64,000 bases of DNA from Magnolia sinica (Eukaryota; Streptophyta; Magnoliopsida; Magnoliales; Magnoliaceae), in NCBI RefSeq assembly GCF_029962835.1, contig NC_080574.1, positions 28,060,001-28,124,000 of the forward strand, in the 5' to 3' direction. Below the pieces are notes generated by a model. It was not told where the DNA came from and did no database searches. It was given only the letters and a program-made list of their open reading frames with translations. The position numbers were made by a program, and so were the translations under genes. Of the stretch, positions 36,681 through 50,617 are shown piece after piece. The first letter of the stretch is position 1; each line of letters opens with the position of its first letter.

Positions 36681-36750
<70 letters not shown>
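36681..36750 (+). repeat. 70-bp (CT)n tract just before the B3 gene start codon
   Basis: A pure CT run of 70 bp ends three bases before the proposed ATG at 36754, so it lies in the 5' leader or core promoter. GAGA-type repeats are bound by BBR/BPC proteins in plants, including at embryo-regulator genes. A regulatory role here is inference only. Confidence 0.9.
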
Positions 36751-36753
<3 letters not shown>

Positions 36754-36756
<3 letters not shown>

Positions 36757-37162
36757 AGCAGGATGCAGACTGGAGGAGATGAAGCTAAGCTCAAAAGCTC
36801 CTCATCTCTATCTTCCTTCTCTTCTTCTTCATCTTCCTTCTCTTCTCTTTCTTTCGCCACCTCATCTTCTTCAGTTCTTTCAATGATGCCGCGTACCACC
36901 TTCGATTTTTCCGGGGAGAGAGTTGGGTTGGTTGGAATTGGAGATTGGACGGTGGGTGAGCATCAGTTCGGACCTGTCGCTGGCAGCATCAACGGAGGCC
37001 TGATTCCATTGCCAAATTTCGCGGCGGCCTCCTCGGCAACGGCCGTGAATATCACACAGAGTGTGAAGGTCGGCATGGGAGAGACGATCGATGTCGAGCA
37101 GGTCTTCCATGTCAATCGCAGGTTCACTATGCCAGCACCAATAGCGTTCCAATCGCAGCCAG
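36754..37162 (+). CDS. B3 gene exon 1
   Basis: The first ATG after the CT tract opens a 136-codon segment. It begins MSRMQTGGDEAKL, followed by a serine-rich run (residues about 14-43) and unrecognised text to IAFQSQP. It ends in CCAG|GTTTGA. One base remains for the next codon, exactly what exon 2 needs. Another in-frame ATG is three codons later. The link across 13.9 kb is the least certain part of the model. Confidence 0.65.
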
Positions 37163-40100
37163 GTTTGATTCTTTTGACTCAGTGACTCGGTTCTTGCTCA
37201 GCTGGGTTGACTCGCGTTTTGAGTATCTCTATTTCATTTTAATGTTCGAGTTTGATTCTGGTTTCCTACTCTGTGAATGCCATTTATTTCATTTCATTTC
37301 TTGCTAGCTTTGTGACTTTCATTAGTAATTAATCTTATTTTTAAAGTCCAAATAAATATGGATATAATTTTAAAGATTCTGAAAATTGGGATGATTAAAA
37401 CCTAATTTAACACATATATGGGTTATTTCATTAGTTACTAAAGGAATGAGGATTATAAAACAGGACCAAAAAATTTAAAAAAAAAAAAAAAATTTTAAAT
37501 CAAATAGAAGATTAGTTCCAAGTGCACCGAATGTGCCTCCAATACCTTCCATGCCATCAAATCCAAATATATAACCATACAAACGAATGAATCAATACCA
37601 TCCGCATACAGTGATGCGGGCGATGCAAACGATATGTTTGAATACTATGTGCAAATGGAGGTATTTACATTTTCTAATTAATGCCAACAATGAATTTACA
37701 GCGGAAACATTTGCTGCGCCTTTGAGTTTTAAACAGTGTTTTTATCATGGTTCGACTGTTCCAATGAATTGTATTTGATAGCATGTTTAACCCAATAAAT
37801 TCACTGGACAATGCAATAAAAACATTCAAATACCGAAATGTATTGTATTGTATTCAGAGTGTATCGAGATAGGTCTATATGATACATATGGATGGTTTTT
37901 TAAGTGATATATGTGCATGATATTTTGAAACTTGTTTTTTTTTTTTTTTTTTAAATGTTCAAAATATCAGAATATATCTTATTGTATTCGTGAATGGAAT
38001 CAATAAATTCATGTATTGTATCACAATTGTAACTCCTACAAATGTTGATCAACAATATTCCAGTGCATCTAAATGTATCACGAATCAAACCAATACTGAA
38101 AAAAAAAAGAGTTTCTTGCACATATCCCCTAATTAACTTTTCCATATACTGAAAAAATCCCCACACATTCCTTTAGTTTTGAGTTAACTCTGATTCGTTT
38201 AAAGAGATAATTATTATTTTACCCCATAGAATGTGGGGGTAGGTGATTGTTCTACCCCACTTCTATTGACCTCCCCTTCCATTTGATCTCCCCTCATTAT
38301 CTTCATCTCTCTCTTCCACCATCTCTTCCCTTCATTCATTTTGTAAGGAGAAGTGAGGCTCATGAACCTTTCATTATAATTGTCTATAGTATGCATAGTT
38401 GTACATATGTATCCTAAGCTTTAACACATGGTACTGGGGGTAATATGTTTAGGGGTATAGGGCCTATTTGTTTTTCAATTTATACTGGAAAGCATTGCAA
38501 ATGAGTAATTAATATTAGTGACCGGTTAACTATGCCTCAGAAACTATAATCTAAATACATCGAAATCGGATGAGGAATGCACTTGTAAAATTTGTGGAGC
38601 CCCATCATTATGCATGTGTCCGATCCATGCTATCCATTCATTTTATTTGCTCATTTTAGAGTATGAACTGAAAACAGAGATAGATCCAAAGCTTAAGTGG
38701 ACCACACCATAGGAAAAAGGAAAGACAATGATGTCCACTGTTGAAAATTGAAATGAACCTGGCCCCATATGGATGTCTATCTATCATCCAACCAGTTCTT
38801 AAGGTCAAACAAACAAATGGATGAAGGGTGAACACAAATATAGATTGATCCAAAACTTATGTGCCCCCAGTAGACCATCTAATTCCCCCTAATAGGTGCA
38901 ATCCACTTGAGCTTTGTATTTGCCTCATTTTTGGGCTCATGCCTTATAAAATATGAATGGATGGCATGGATTAGACATACATAACAGTGAGCCTCATAGA
39001 TTTATTGCTATCCTTTAATTTAAGGTTTTAGCGTCAAATCATTCCAAACAGATATAGCTGTCAACATCAAGTGGAGGTGCTGAAGTGAATTACAGATGTT
39101 AATAATGATTACTTATTTATATTTTATCATTGTAAAGGAAAAAACAAACAGTCTCTTAGTGTATTTTACGGTTAACGGGTACTGGGGTTTCACCCCTGGC
39201 ATGAAGAAGAATAATAGGACGCGGAAGAGCTGAGGTTTAGGGCATGGGGTTAATGGGTTTTGTGTTTTGGGGATATTACAATATCGCATGCATGAGGATT
39301 TTGCAGTACATGGAAAAGTAAGGTGGGATATGCACACACACACACCCAAAAAAAGAAGAAGAAGAAGAAGAAACCCTTTAAAAAACATTCTCACAGTGAA
39401 TCAAAATATATTGAATTGTATTGGGAATGTATCACAATGCATGCCTACACAATACATGTGGAGGTATCATAAAAAAAACATGTGGATGATATTTTGATAT
39501 TCTCATTTTAAGTGTTCAAAATATTGGAATGCAACCTATGGTATCATGACATAACCCAATAAATTCATATATTCTAAAGTAAAATCCTTGTATAATTCAA
39601 TAGAATACATGTGAAGAGTATGTTTAACCGACAAATGTGGACATTATTTGGAAACTTGTTCATTTTTAGTATTCAAAATATCAGGATGGATTGTATTGTA
39701 TCACGAGTGGAAGCCGATAAATGCATGCGCTGTATCATGAGTGTAACTAAAACAAATTCATTGTACAATACTTTAAAAAATCATTATGCATTGTGATATA
39801 TGTTTATATGATATGCATGGGCGGTATTTTAAAACTCGTTCTTTTTTTCTTTTTAACAATATAAGAAATCATAATGCACCGCATTTTACCACAATTTTAT
39901 GTGTTATATGACATGTTTACACTGAATAAATTCATTGGACAATACAATATAATCATTTGCATGGGCGATTGTTTGTATCTTTATCATATCTATACTTAGA
40001 TACAAATACATTGTATCAAATATGTATTGTATGGTATTGGGGCAGCAAATCGTGGTTAAGTAAATATTTCGAAACTTGTTTTTTATAGTGCTTGTATTTC

Positions 40101-43100
40101 CATATTTTTTATCTGAATCCATTGCATTTCATTTTTTTAATGTATGACATTGCTGTATGAATGTATTACAGTACATTCCATAAGTTATATTCTGATATTA
40201 TTGACCTTGGTATGAGAAGGAATGCATTAATAATGCAAACTAATTCCAACTATAGTGCTGATACATGGCAAGATGTAATTCATGCCGAGACATTCCCAGT
40301 ACAATATGGTGCATTTAGGTATCTTGCAGCTCGGTTAGGTATGGATTTGATTGCACTGGACTGAACTTGGCTCGAACTGATTGCATTTTGTTTTGATGGG
40401 TTCATTGCATTTTTCATTTTTATGGCTAGGTTTGTCTGCCATTTTAATTGTTTGGAAGCTGATCACCTACAACCGGCTCCATGCCAACTTAGCAGACACC
40501 TCACCTTTCACGGGTGCAGGATATCTGACCCGTGCAAAGGTGGGCCAGGTAACAAAGAATACTTACCTCTAAAATGAGGTGGATTTACTTGTTAGGTGGG
40601 CCACAGTTGCACCTTGGGTCAGAACATATCCATCCATTGATTTCTATGGCATGGCCTACCTGAAGGGAGTGGGCCAGCCTGATTTTTGCGCCAGTTAATC
40701 TTCAGGTGGAGCTGTAGATGATTTATTGTCTGGGATCTCTGAGTCGTATCTTTGTTTGGTTTTGGCATCGAGTCTCACCAGCGACTCAATCACTGAGTCT
40801 CCTTGGTCTGGAATATCTGTTTTCTTCACGCGTGCCCGAACACCTTCGGATTTGCATGCGAGACTCCTTGCTGACGTAATCATATTCCCTGTCCGCCGCC
40901 AGCAAGGCTAGTTTTTGTGGGACCGGAATCTTCTGCAACACCTGTTTCACGCGGGAGCGGATTAGCTGTTCCCCGCTAACACTTTTGGGTGTTACTCTTA
41001 CCGTGTGGGGCCATCTTGATGAATGTATTGTATATCCACTCCGCCCATCTGTTTTATCAGCTTATTATATAACTTTATTTAAAAAAATTAATATATTAAA
41101 ATTTCTTCTAGACCACACTACTGTAAAAAGTGGTGAATAACCATTAAAAGCTTTTTGTAGGCCCTATAAATTTTGGATTAAGCTAATATTTGTATATTCA
41201 CTTCATCCAGGTCTGTTTGACCTTATAAACAGGTTTGATGGAAAATAAACATTACAGATTTCTTACAGTAGGCTCTGGGAAGTTTTAATGGTGAGCGTTG
41301 AATCAACACTGTTTTATGTAATATGGTCCACTTGAGAATTGGATCTACTTAAATTTTAGGACCACATCCTAGAATGAGTTGAAATAACAGATGGACAGCG
41401 TTGATATATACTTCATTTAACACCCACTAAGGTAATAGCTAATCCGCTCCCGTTACACGCCTTATTCATTTTAGACACTTGCCTGAGGCAGATCTAAGGA
41501 CGCGGATTGCGTCCTACCCCGCCCGGACGTAATCCGTCCAGGCAGGGCTCTGTAGGGACCACTGTGATTTAACTGTTTTATCCAAGCCTTTCAACGCTTT
41601 TCTAGGATTATTTTAAGATATGACCATAAAAATGAGGCAGGTCCACAGCTCCAGTGGACCACACCAAAGAAAGCTGCACTGATAATGGCACCCACCGTTG
41701 AAACCTTTCTAAGGGCCAACGTGATGTGTTTTTACCATCCAACCTAATCATAAGGTCATGTAAAACTTCTCCACCTCCCAGGAAGTTTTTAATGGTGGAT
41801 GTTCTATACCCACTTTGTGGTCCCCTCAAGCCTTGGACCTACTTCATTTTTTGAAAGATATCTTAAAATAATCCTACAAAAGCTTTGAACGGCTTGGATA
41901 AAACAATTACATTACAGTGATCCCCACAGAGCCCTGCCAAGACGGATTACGTCCGGGCGGGGGTAGGACGCAATCCGCGTCCCAAATCGAAATCTCAAGT
42001 AGACCACACAGTAGGAAAGGTGATTGAACACCCACTGATAAAAACTCCATGTAGGCTACCAAAGTTTTGCATCAATATGGTATTTGTGTTTTACCTTTAT
42101 ACAGTTTTATATGACCTAAATCAGCAAGTTGGATATCAAATAAATGTTACAGTGGGCCTTATGAATTTTTAACGGTGGACGTTAAATCTTCACTGTTTCT
42201 TAATTACGGTGTAGTCCATCTGAAATTTGGATTTGACTCATTTTTGTGCTCATTTCCTAAAATAAGCTTAATGAACACGCTGGATAAAAAACATACATCA
42301 TGGTTAACCAACGGAGCTTTTATAGAAGCACACAGTACCGAGGTCGGACGTCGGTTGTGTGGGCTTACACTACGTGATCTAGTCCTGTTTTATTCGGTGC
42401 ATAAAACTCCCAACCTCTGTGGGTCCCACAATGTTGTATATGTAACATCTAATCGGCCGGTGAGGTTCTATCCTCCATTCTAAGCCATAGACTACAAAAT
42501 CAGCCAGATCCACAACTCAAATGGGCCACACCACAGGGAACTAATGGGATAGGATGCTAACCTTAATTTTGTTTGTGTGGTCACAATGGTGTGCGTCTTT
42601 CATCAAACTCGTTAATAAGGTGGTACAAGGGTGAAGTATATATACAAAACTCATCCAAAACTCGGACAGGCCATACCCCATGAAATTAGAGCTCTTAGGA
42701 GGTTTGCCACAATACATACCGAGACATGGCTATTTGTCTACATCGCGGCTGTAGCAGTTGGATGTGGAGTCATGCTCGAGCGATCCAAACCGTTTATATG
42801 ATCTGAATTGCTACGGAATTGATGATTTCTGAAAAGATATTTAAGAATGGAAATCCAAACGGCGGCTCACAAAACAACACTTAAAGTAGACGGTCAATAT
42901 TAAAGGAAAAGATTACAAGTGATCAAATAGTTGAAATACTCCAATCTGACCCTTTCCGAGTATACCATCCACCTTGAGATTCATCATATCAACGGTTTCG
43001 ATCATTGAAAAATGGCGCACGATGGTAACATTATCCATGCAGGTAATGGTACCACAATGTGTGGTTCCGAACATCTTTTCTGCTGACATGCCACCTACCA

Positions 43101-45686
43101 CTAAAACGGTGGCCGACCATGAAAATCAGAAGGCAAAAAATAGAAGAATAAATAAGGCCCGTCCACTCATCCAATGGACCACTGCGTTGGTAAAAACGGA
43201 CAACCGACGGTCTGGCTCAAAAGTCAGGTGTGGCCCACAACGAGTGGATCAGCCTCGTTGTTAGCAATAAATATCCTCATGGTGGGGCCTAAGTTTCCTG
43301 GTACAGATGCCCTTCATGATTGGCATCCTAGCAGGAAAACTGGTGCCGCACCACAAGGTCCAGATGATCGCTTCTCTAGTGATTTGATCGTATACAGCGC
43401 CACCGTAAGGTAATTTTTTAATATAGATGCGACCTTCCGTCGACTTTTCTTTTCCCATGCCCTAACCATACTTACTTACCAATTTAGACTTTTATCCATA
43501 CGGATAATCCAATAAAGGCGAAAATACTCCTACCTATTCAGGTGCTTTAACCTCGAAACTAAGATTTTTTGTCCAAAACTCTCCTACCTGGAAAACTTTA
43601 CTTTCATAACACGAGTTTTCGTCCGTTCAGAACAAAAAAATTTAAAAAAAAAACGCATAAAAAGTAAGCGTCTACGTGCTAATTTTTTCCTGGTACGGTG
43701 GCAGGTTTCCGGGAGCGGATTAGGTACCCCGGATCCACCGAGGTGGGTGGGACCCCTGACTGTGGGACTCACGGTGATGTATGTGCCTTAAATCCACACC
43801 GTCCAACCATTTTGAAAGATCATTTTAGTGCATTATTAAAAAAATGAAGCTGACGCAAATCTTAGGTGAACCACACCACAGATTGAATCCCTACCATTAA
43901 AAACTTCATGGATTCCATCGGAATGTTTATTTGCCATCCCATCCACCCTCAACTGCATCTTAAATGATGATCTGAACCGATCATATTCTATACTCTACGC
44001 CACCCGAGTCATCATCATATGAAGCTTGAACGGATGATTGTGTATGAAGATGAATATTTAATGGCTCATGTTTAAATCCAGGATTCAAAGGTCAAGATCA
44101 TCAATGAAGCATTATTATAAGAACATATTTTTATACTGTAGTAAAGAGAATATGAACGGTTCATATCACTCTTAACGATGCAATCCTAAGGTGAAAACCA
44201 GCCACCGTACCATTATGTGGTAGTACCTTTCAAAATCCGAGTTCTCTATTGCTTTTGTAAGAGAGAAGGGAGCTTACGTGAGTTTTAAGTCCACCCCTCG
44301 TAGGGCTGGGCCAATTTTTGGGCTTAAATAAAAAGCCAACTAACATGATAGGTTGGATTGGACTTTACAGTGAGGCCCAGTTGTAAAATCTCTGATCTAC
44401 ACCGTCCAAATTAAAGGGCCCATTGCATTGGAGCAAGTATGAGAAACTAGACTAGTTTTTGAATATGCATGCTAATGAATTTTAATTTGGATTTGGGCTT
44501 GGATATGAAAAGCCCATGATGTGATTGGGCAGGTTTGGGCTGCTCTGAAATAAGGAAGGCCCAGGCCCAGTCAGGCACCCCTAAATTTTGTATGCTAGAG
44601 AACATGAAATATACACCGTTGGATCAAGCATTTGTTGGGTTGAGCATTGTATGACAGCTATATTTTATTCTGTAATCTTTTTGGATTTAGTTACAATTGC
44701 CCGTATTGCACATGTTTATTTCAGACACAACTCAAGGAACTTTGATATTCTCCATTTTGTTTGTCTAAATGTGCATGTTCAGGGAGCGTTTGGATGCAGG
44801 AAATAACTAAATTGCATTTTCCTTCGAATTAGTATTGAAGGGCCATGCTCCAAATTGCATTTGTGTTCCTTTCAAGTTGGGACATCGATATTTAACTGCC
44901 ATTTACTGTCATTTCCTTTCAAGCTGGGACATCGATATTTAACTGCTATTTACTGTCATTTCCTATGGATTAAATTGAATATTCACAATTCATTTTGATT
45001 GGTCATTCGATCATCTTCTTATTGTATCTGTTGATTTTGTTTATCGTTTGATGCCTCTGTTTCAATGATCTTTGTATTTGTATCGGACAGTTTTTCTCTT
45101 TGGAGTGCCTGTTCATTATTGTTTTTATGTTTTATATACTTGATAGGATTGCCTTGGCTTCTTTTGCAGTAGTTAGAAAATGGAATGCATGTATGGACTG
45201 TTGCGGAAAAATGCCTGCATGTGATCAATGTAGGCAAATCCAAAGGGATCAAACCAAAACAAGATACAAGAGGCACAACGATTTATGTGATTCAGCAATA
45301 TACAACAACATAGAGTTTCTTCTTTACTAGAAACAAGATTTAAAAAAAATACAAGGCTTACCTCTCTCCTATCTATAAAATGAATTGTATACCAAGGAAT
45401 ACCCCAAAAGATGAATTAATGGAACAAAACTAACTATTGCCCCTACTTTATATGGACCATCACAAGAGAAAGCCGGTGGCAAAACCTAGAGGAACTATGC
45501 CTTCACCCATCCATAAAATGAATTCCATACCAAGGAATGCCCCAAAAGATGAATTAATGGAACAAAAGTATCTAACTATGGCCCCCACTTTATATGGACC
45601 ACCACAAGAGAGAGCTGGTGGCAAAACCTAGAGAAACTAGGCCTTCACCCACTATTCGCACATCCAAGAAGTAGAGAAAGAGAAGA

Positions 45687-45727
<41 letters not shown>

Positions 45728-48700
45728 CTCTCACTAGGAGACCCCTCACATCTCCACTGACACAACATTTTCCCACTTGAAGATTAGTTTCTCTAAAAAT
45801 GCGAAAAACACTCCAAATAACAGTTGCCCAAACGTCATCAATCGTTAAGTAACAACAAGCCCAAGAGAAGCCATGCACCAAACAAACTTCTCCCTTGCAA
45901 TAGGCTTTGTCAACATATCTTATATGTTGTTATCGGTGTGAATCTTCTATAATGAGATATGACCTTCTTCCACCATGTCATGAACAAAGTAATATTGAAC
46001 ATTGATGTGCACGGTCCAAGTATGAAATACCAAATTTTTAACTAAGTGAAATGCGCTCTGGCTGTCACAATGAATCACCACCATTTTCTCCTTGAATTTC
46101 AATTCTTCTCACAACCTCTTCAACCAAATAGGTTCCTTGCATGCTTGTGTAGCCGACATGTACTTTGTCTCTGTAGTAGACAAGGCCATCACTAACTTGA
46201 GTCTTAACATCCAACTAACCACACCGTTGGCCAAATAGAAAATATAACATGTATTAGATCTTCTTTTACCATGATCTTCAGTATAATCTGCTTCCACAAA
46301 CCCAACCCACTCTAAATTTTGGCCGCTATAACAAATAGCCCCCTCGGAAGTACCCTTCAAGTAATGAAGGATCCACTTCACAACTGTCTAATGAACTCTC
46401 GCGGGGTTCGCCATGTATTTAATGACTGCTACCATTGCTTGCTCAATGTTTGGTCTGATGCACACCATGACAAACATAAGGCTCCCTATTGCCGATGAAT
46501 ATGGTACTTGAGACATAGCTACCTTTTCCAATTATGTGCTAGGACACTGATACGAAGACAGCTTGCAACTAAGGGGGAATGAAGTATTGACTAAGTTAGA
46601 ATTCTGCATGTTGAAACAACGCAAAACTCTTTCCACATAACCCTTCTAGTTTGTCCAGACTTTCATGTTCTTTTTGTCTCTAAGTACATTCATCCCGAGA
46701 ATCTAATTAGCGGCACCAAAATCTTTCATATTAATTTCCTTAGCCAAATGAGCTTTTAGTGTTGCAATAGTATTTTTATTATTACTTACAACCTGCATGT
46801 CATCAACATACAATAATAAGATAATAAAGCCACAATTACCATATCTACGAACATAAGCACAATTGTCTGCCTCACATCTCCGAAATCCCAGGCCACAAAG
46901 GAATCAAACTATTTGTACTAATACCTTAACGCCTACTTTAAACCATAAATCAATATGTTCAGCCAACAAACTAGATTTTTCTTATTTTCTTGAATAAAAC
47001 CTTTGGATTGAGTCATATAAATTTCTTCATTAAAAACTACATCTCAACTAATCACTAACTTGTGGGCAGTAAGGTCCCACAATCTATACCACTTTGTTCC
47101 ATCTAAATAGCCAAGAAAAGTACACTTTCTGGACCTCGCGTCCAGCTTAGTCTTGTACTCTTTGAGAATCCACGCATAAGCAACATAACTAAAAGTATGG
47201 AGGAATAATTAACAGGTTTTTCAAACCATACCTCTTTAGGAATCTTGCAATTTAATGCATTTGTTGATGAACTATCTACCAAATAACAAGCTGTATGAAC
47301 TGCTTCCGTCCAAAATCACTACTTGAGCCTAGCAGAACTCAGCATGCTCCTCACATAATCCATAAGCGTACAGTTCATACATTCTACAACTCCGTTCTAC
47401 TGTAGAGACCAGGGACCGTGTAATGCTTCTCAATTCCATGCTCACTACAAAAATCCTTAAATTCTTTCAAGGTGTATTCTCCTCCATTATCAATTCTCAT
47501 ATACTTAATTTTCTTTTCCTTTTGATTTTCAACCAATACTTTAAATTTGGTATATAAAAAAAGTAAAAGCATCACTTTTTTCTTTCCAACATACAAACCC
47601 ATACCTTTCTGGTGAAGTCGTCAATTAAGGAAACAAAGTACTTTAAACCTATCGAGGATTCGACTGGAGCCTCCCAAGTATCTGAATGAATTAAATTTAA
47701 AACATCCTTACTTTTGATAATGGATGAGGGAAAACGAGTTTTATGGAACTTTTCAAATAATCAATCCTCACAAAAATCTAAATTAATAGACTTTAAACCA
47801 GGAAGTAAATTTCGATCAAAAAGTGTCTTTAGTACTTGCTTGCTCATGTCGCCCAACTACTTATGCCAAATTATAGCAGAGTTTGTCATGGTATTGACAA
47901 CAATAGCATTGCCAACTATGGTATCTCCAATCAAATGATATAAATCGCCCATTAACTCTCATTTCACCGCCACCATCACCCATTTAACAATCTTCAATCG
48001 ACTCTTTTTATCAGAAAATTTATAATATCTCCATCAAACTTTCCCAACGACAAGACTCTTCTGCAGGTTCGGTACATGCCACACTATAGAAATTGTACGT
48101 GTGATACCATCAAACATAGTAATTCTGACATCTCAATCCCCACAATTTTACTTATGTTATCATCACCCATATTAATTGTGCCTCCATCACATGACTGATA
48201 TGTATAGAAACAATCTTTGTGTAGAGTCCTATGGAACAAAGTGCCTGAATTAAGATCCATTGATGGCTCAGATTCTCTCGTAGAATCACTGCAGACAACA
48301 CTTCTCCATACTTGGATGAATTTTCTTTCTATACTAGATTTCCTTGGGAGCCCTTTGAATTTGATGCTTGATCATTCGAATCAGGTTTGTAATTTTCCAT
48401 TTTTTACTTTCTTCAGTCTACATCTTTTATTGAAGTGGTCATTCTTGCCATGATTCCAACACTTACCTGTTTTATGTCATCCTTTGAATCTGATGATTGA
48501 TACATGTAGAAACAATCTTTGTGTGGAGTCCTATGGAACAAAGTGCCTGAATTTAAGATCCATTGATGGCTCAGATTCTCTCGTAGAATCACTGCAGACA
48601 ACACTTCTCCATACTTGGATGAATTCTCTTTCTATACTAGATTTCCTTGGGAACCCTTTGAATCTGATGCTTGATCATTCGAATCAGGTTTGTAATTTTC

Positions 48701-50563
48701 CTTTTTTTACTTTCTTCAGTCTACATCTTTTATTGAAGTGGTCATTCTTGCCATGATTCCAACACTTACCTATTTTATGCCATTTCGACTTGGATATCAT
48801 TGATCTCTCCCACCGGTACCCTTCTCGGTAAATCTTCCTCTGACCACCATAGCATCACCAATAGATTGTCCATGTGTTTTTCTGCGAGACTCTTCGGTAG
48901 GCAATGTGGACACGGCTAACTCCCCCACAATTTTATTTGTGTTATCATCACCCATATTAATTTTGCCTCCATCACATGACTGATATGTGTAGAAACAATC
49001 TTTGTGTGAAGTCTTATGGAACAAAGTGCATGAATCTAAGATCCATTGATGGCTCAGATTCCCTCGTGGAATCATTGCAGACAACACTTCTCCATCCTCG
49101 GATGAATTCTCTTTCTATACTAGATTTCCTTGGGAACCCTTTGAATCTGATGCTTGATCATTCGAATCAGGTTCGTAATTTTCCTTTTTTATTTTCTTGA
49201 GTCTACATCTTTTACTAAAGTGGCCATTCTTGCCATGATTCCAACACTTAACCTTTTTTATGCCCTTTCGACTTGGATCTCATTGATCTCTCCCACCAGT
49301 ACCCTTCTCAGTAGATCTTCCTCTAACCACCATAGTAGGCAATGTGGACATGGCTAACTCCATAGTGAGATCTAGACTGTTGCTGAGATTCATAATCAAA
49401 CCATCCCATGAATTTGACATTGAACAGAGTAGAAGTGCGGCCTTTTCTTCATCGTCAATCTTCACATTGACCGCCACCAATCTACTAATCAGGGTATCAT
49501 GCCCATTAAAGTGTTCTTGCAAAGAGGACCCTTCCTTCATCTTCAAGTTATACAGTTGCCGTCGGTGGAAAATCTTGTTTAACATCAATTTTCTTTCATA
49601 TAGGTTTCGAAATTTGTCCCACAAACCTTTTGCAGTAGTTTAATCAAATACGTTGAATAAAATCGAATCGTCCAGTGCAAGAAGAAGGTCCACCATGGCT
49701 AATTGATTTTTCCCCTCAAATACCTCGTCTTTCATCTCTTCAAGCTTCTTTTCTTTTCCTTGAATTGTAATTGTACATCCTTGAATTGTAACACTATGTT
49801 CATCTTGAGTTTCCAAAATGCGTAATTGAATCCATCAAACTTCGTCACCTCAAATCTAGTAGAATTCGATCCAGCCATCTGAAACACAACTGCAAAACAA
49901 ATGCCTACACCGATCTTGTGCTAAAAAGGTTTCTCGACCGTTAGCTCTGATACCAATGTTGTGGAAAAATGTCCGCATGTAATCAATGTAGGCGAAGCCA
50001 AAACATAAAAGAAAATAGTGAAACAAAAGCCAAAAAGGTCAAACCAAAACAAGAGACAAGAGGCACAAGGATTTATGTGATTCGGCAATATGCTTACTCC
50101 ACAGGATAGCAACAAAGAGCTTTCTTCTTCACTAAAAACAGAGAAATAGAAATACAAGGCTTACCTCTCTCTCACCCGTACAATGAATTCCACACTAAAG
50201 AATACCCCAATAGATGAATTAATGGAAAAAAATTATCTACAAACAAGAGACAAGGAATTCCTTGGTATTCTACACCAAGGAATACCAAAACAAGAGAAAA
50301 GAGACACAGATTTACGTGATTCGGCAATATGCCTACTCCACGGGCAGCAACACAAAGCTTTCCTGTTCACTAGAAACAGAAATATAAGGCTTACATCTCT
50401 CCTATCCGTACAATGAATTCCACACCAAGGAATACCCTAGAAGATGAATTGATGGAACAAAACTATCTAACTATGGCCTTCACTTTATATGGACCACCAC
50501 AAGAGAGAGCCGGTGGCAAAACCTAGAGAAACTAGGCCCTCACCCACCATATACACGTGCAAG

Positions 50564-50617
<54 letters not shown>

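Noticed and set aside
36669-36899. minus-strand frame rich in ERERERE
   Set aside because: It is the shadow of the CT tract and exon 1 of the B3 gene.
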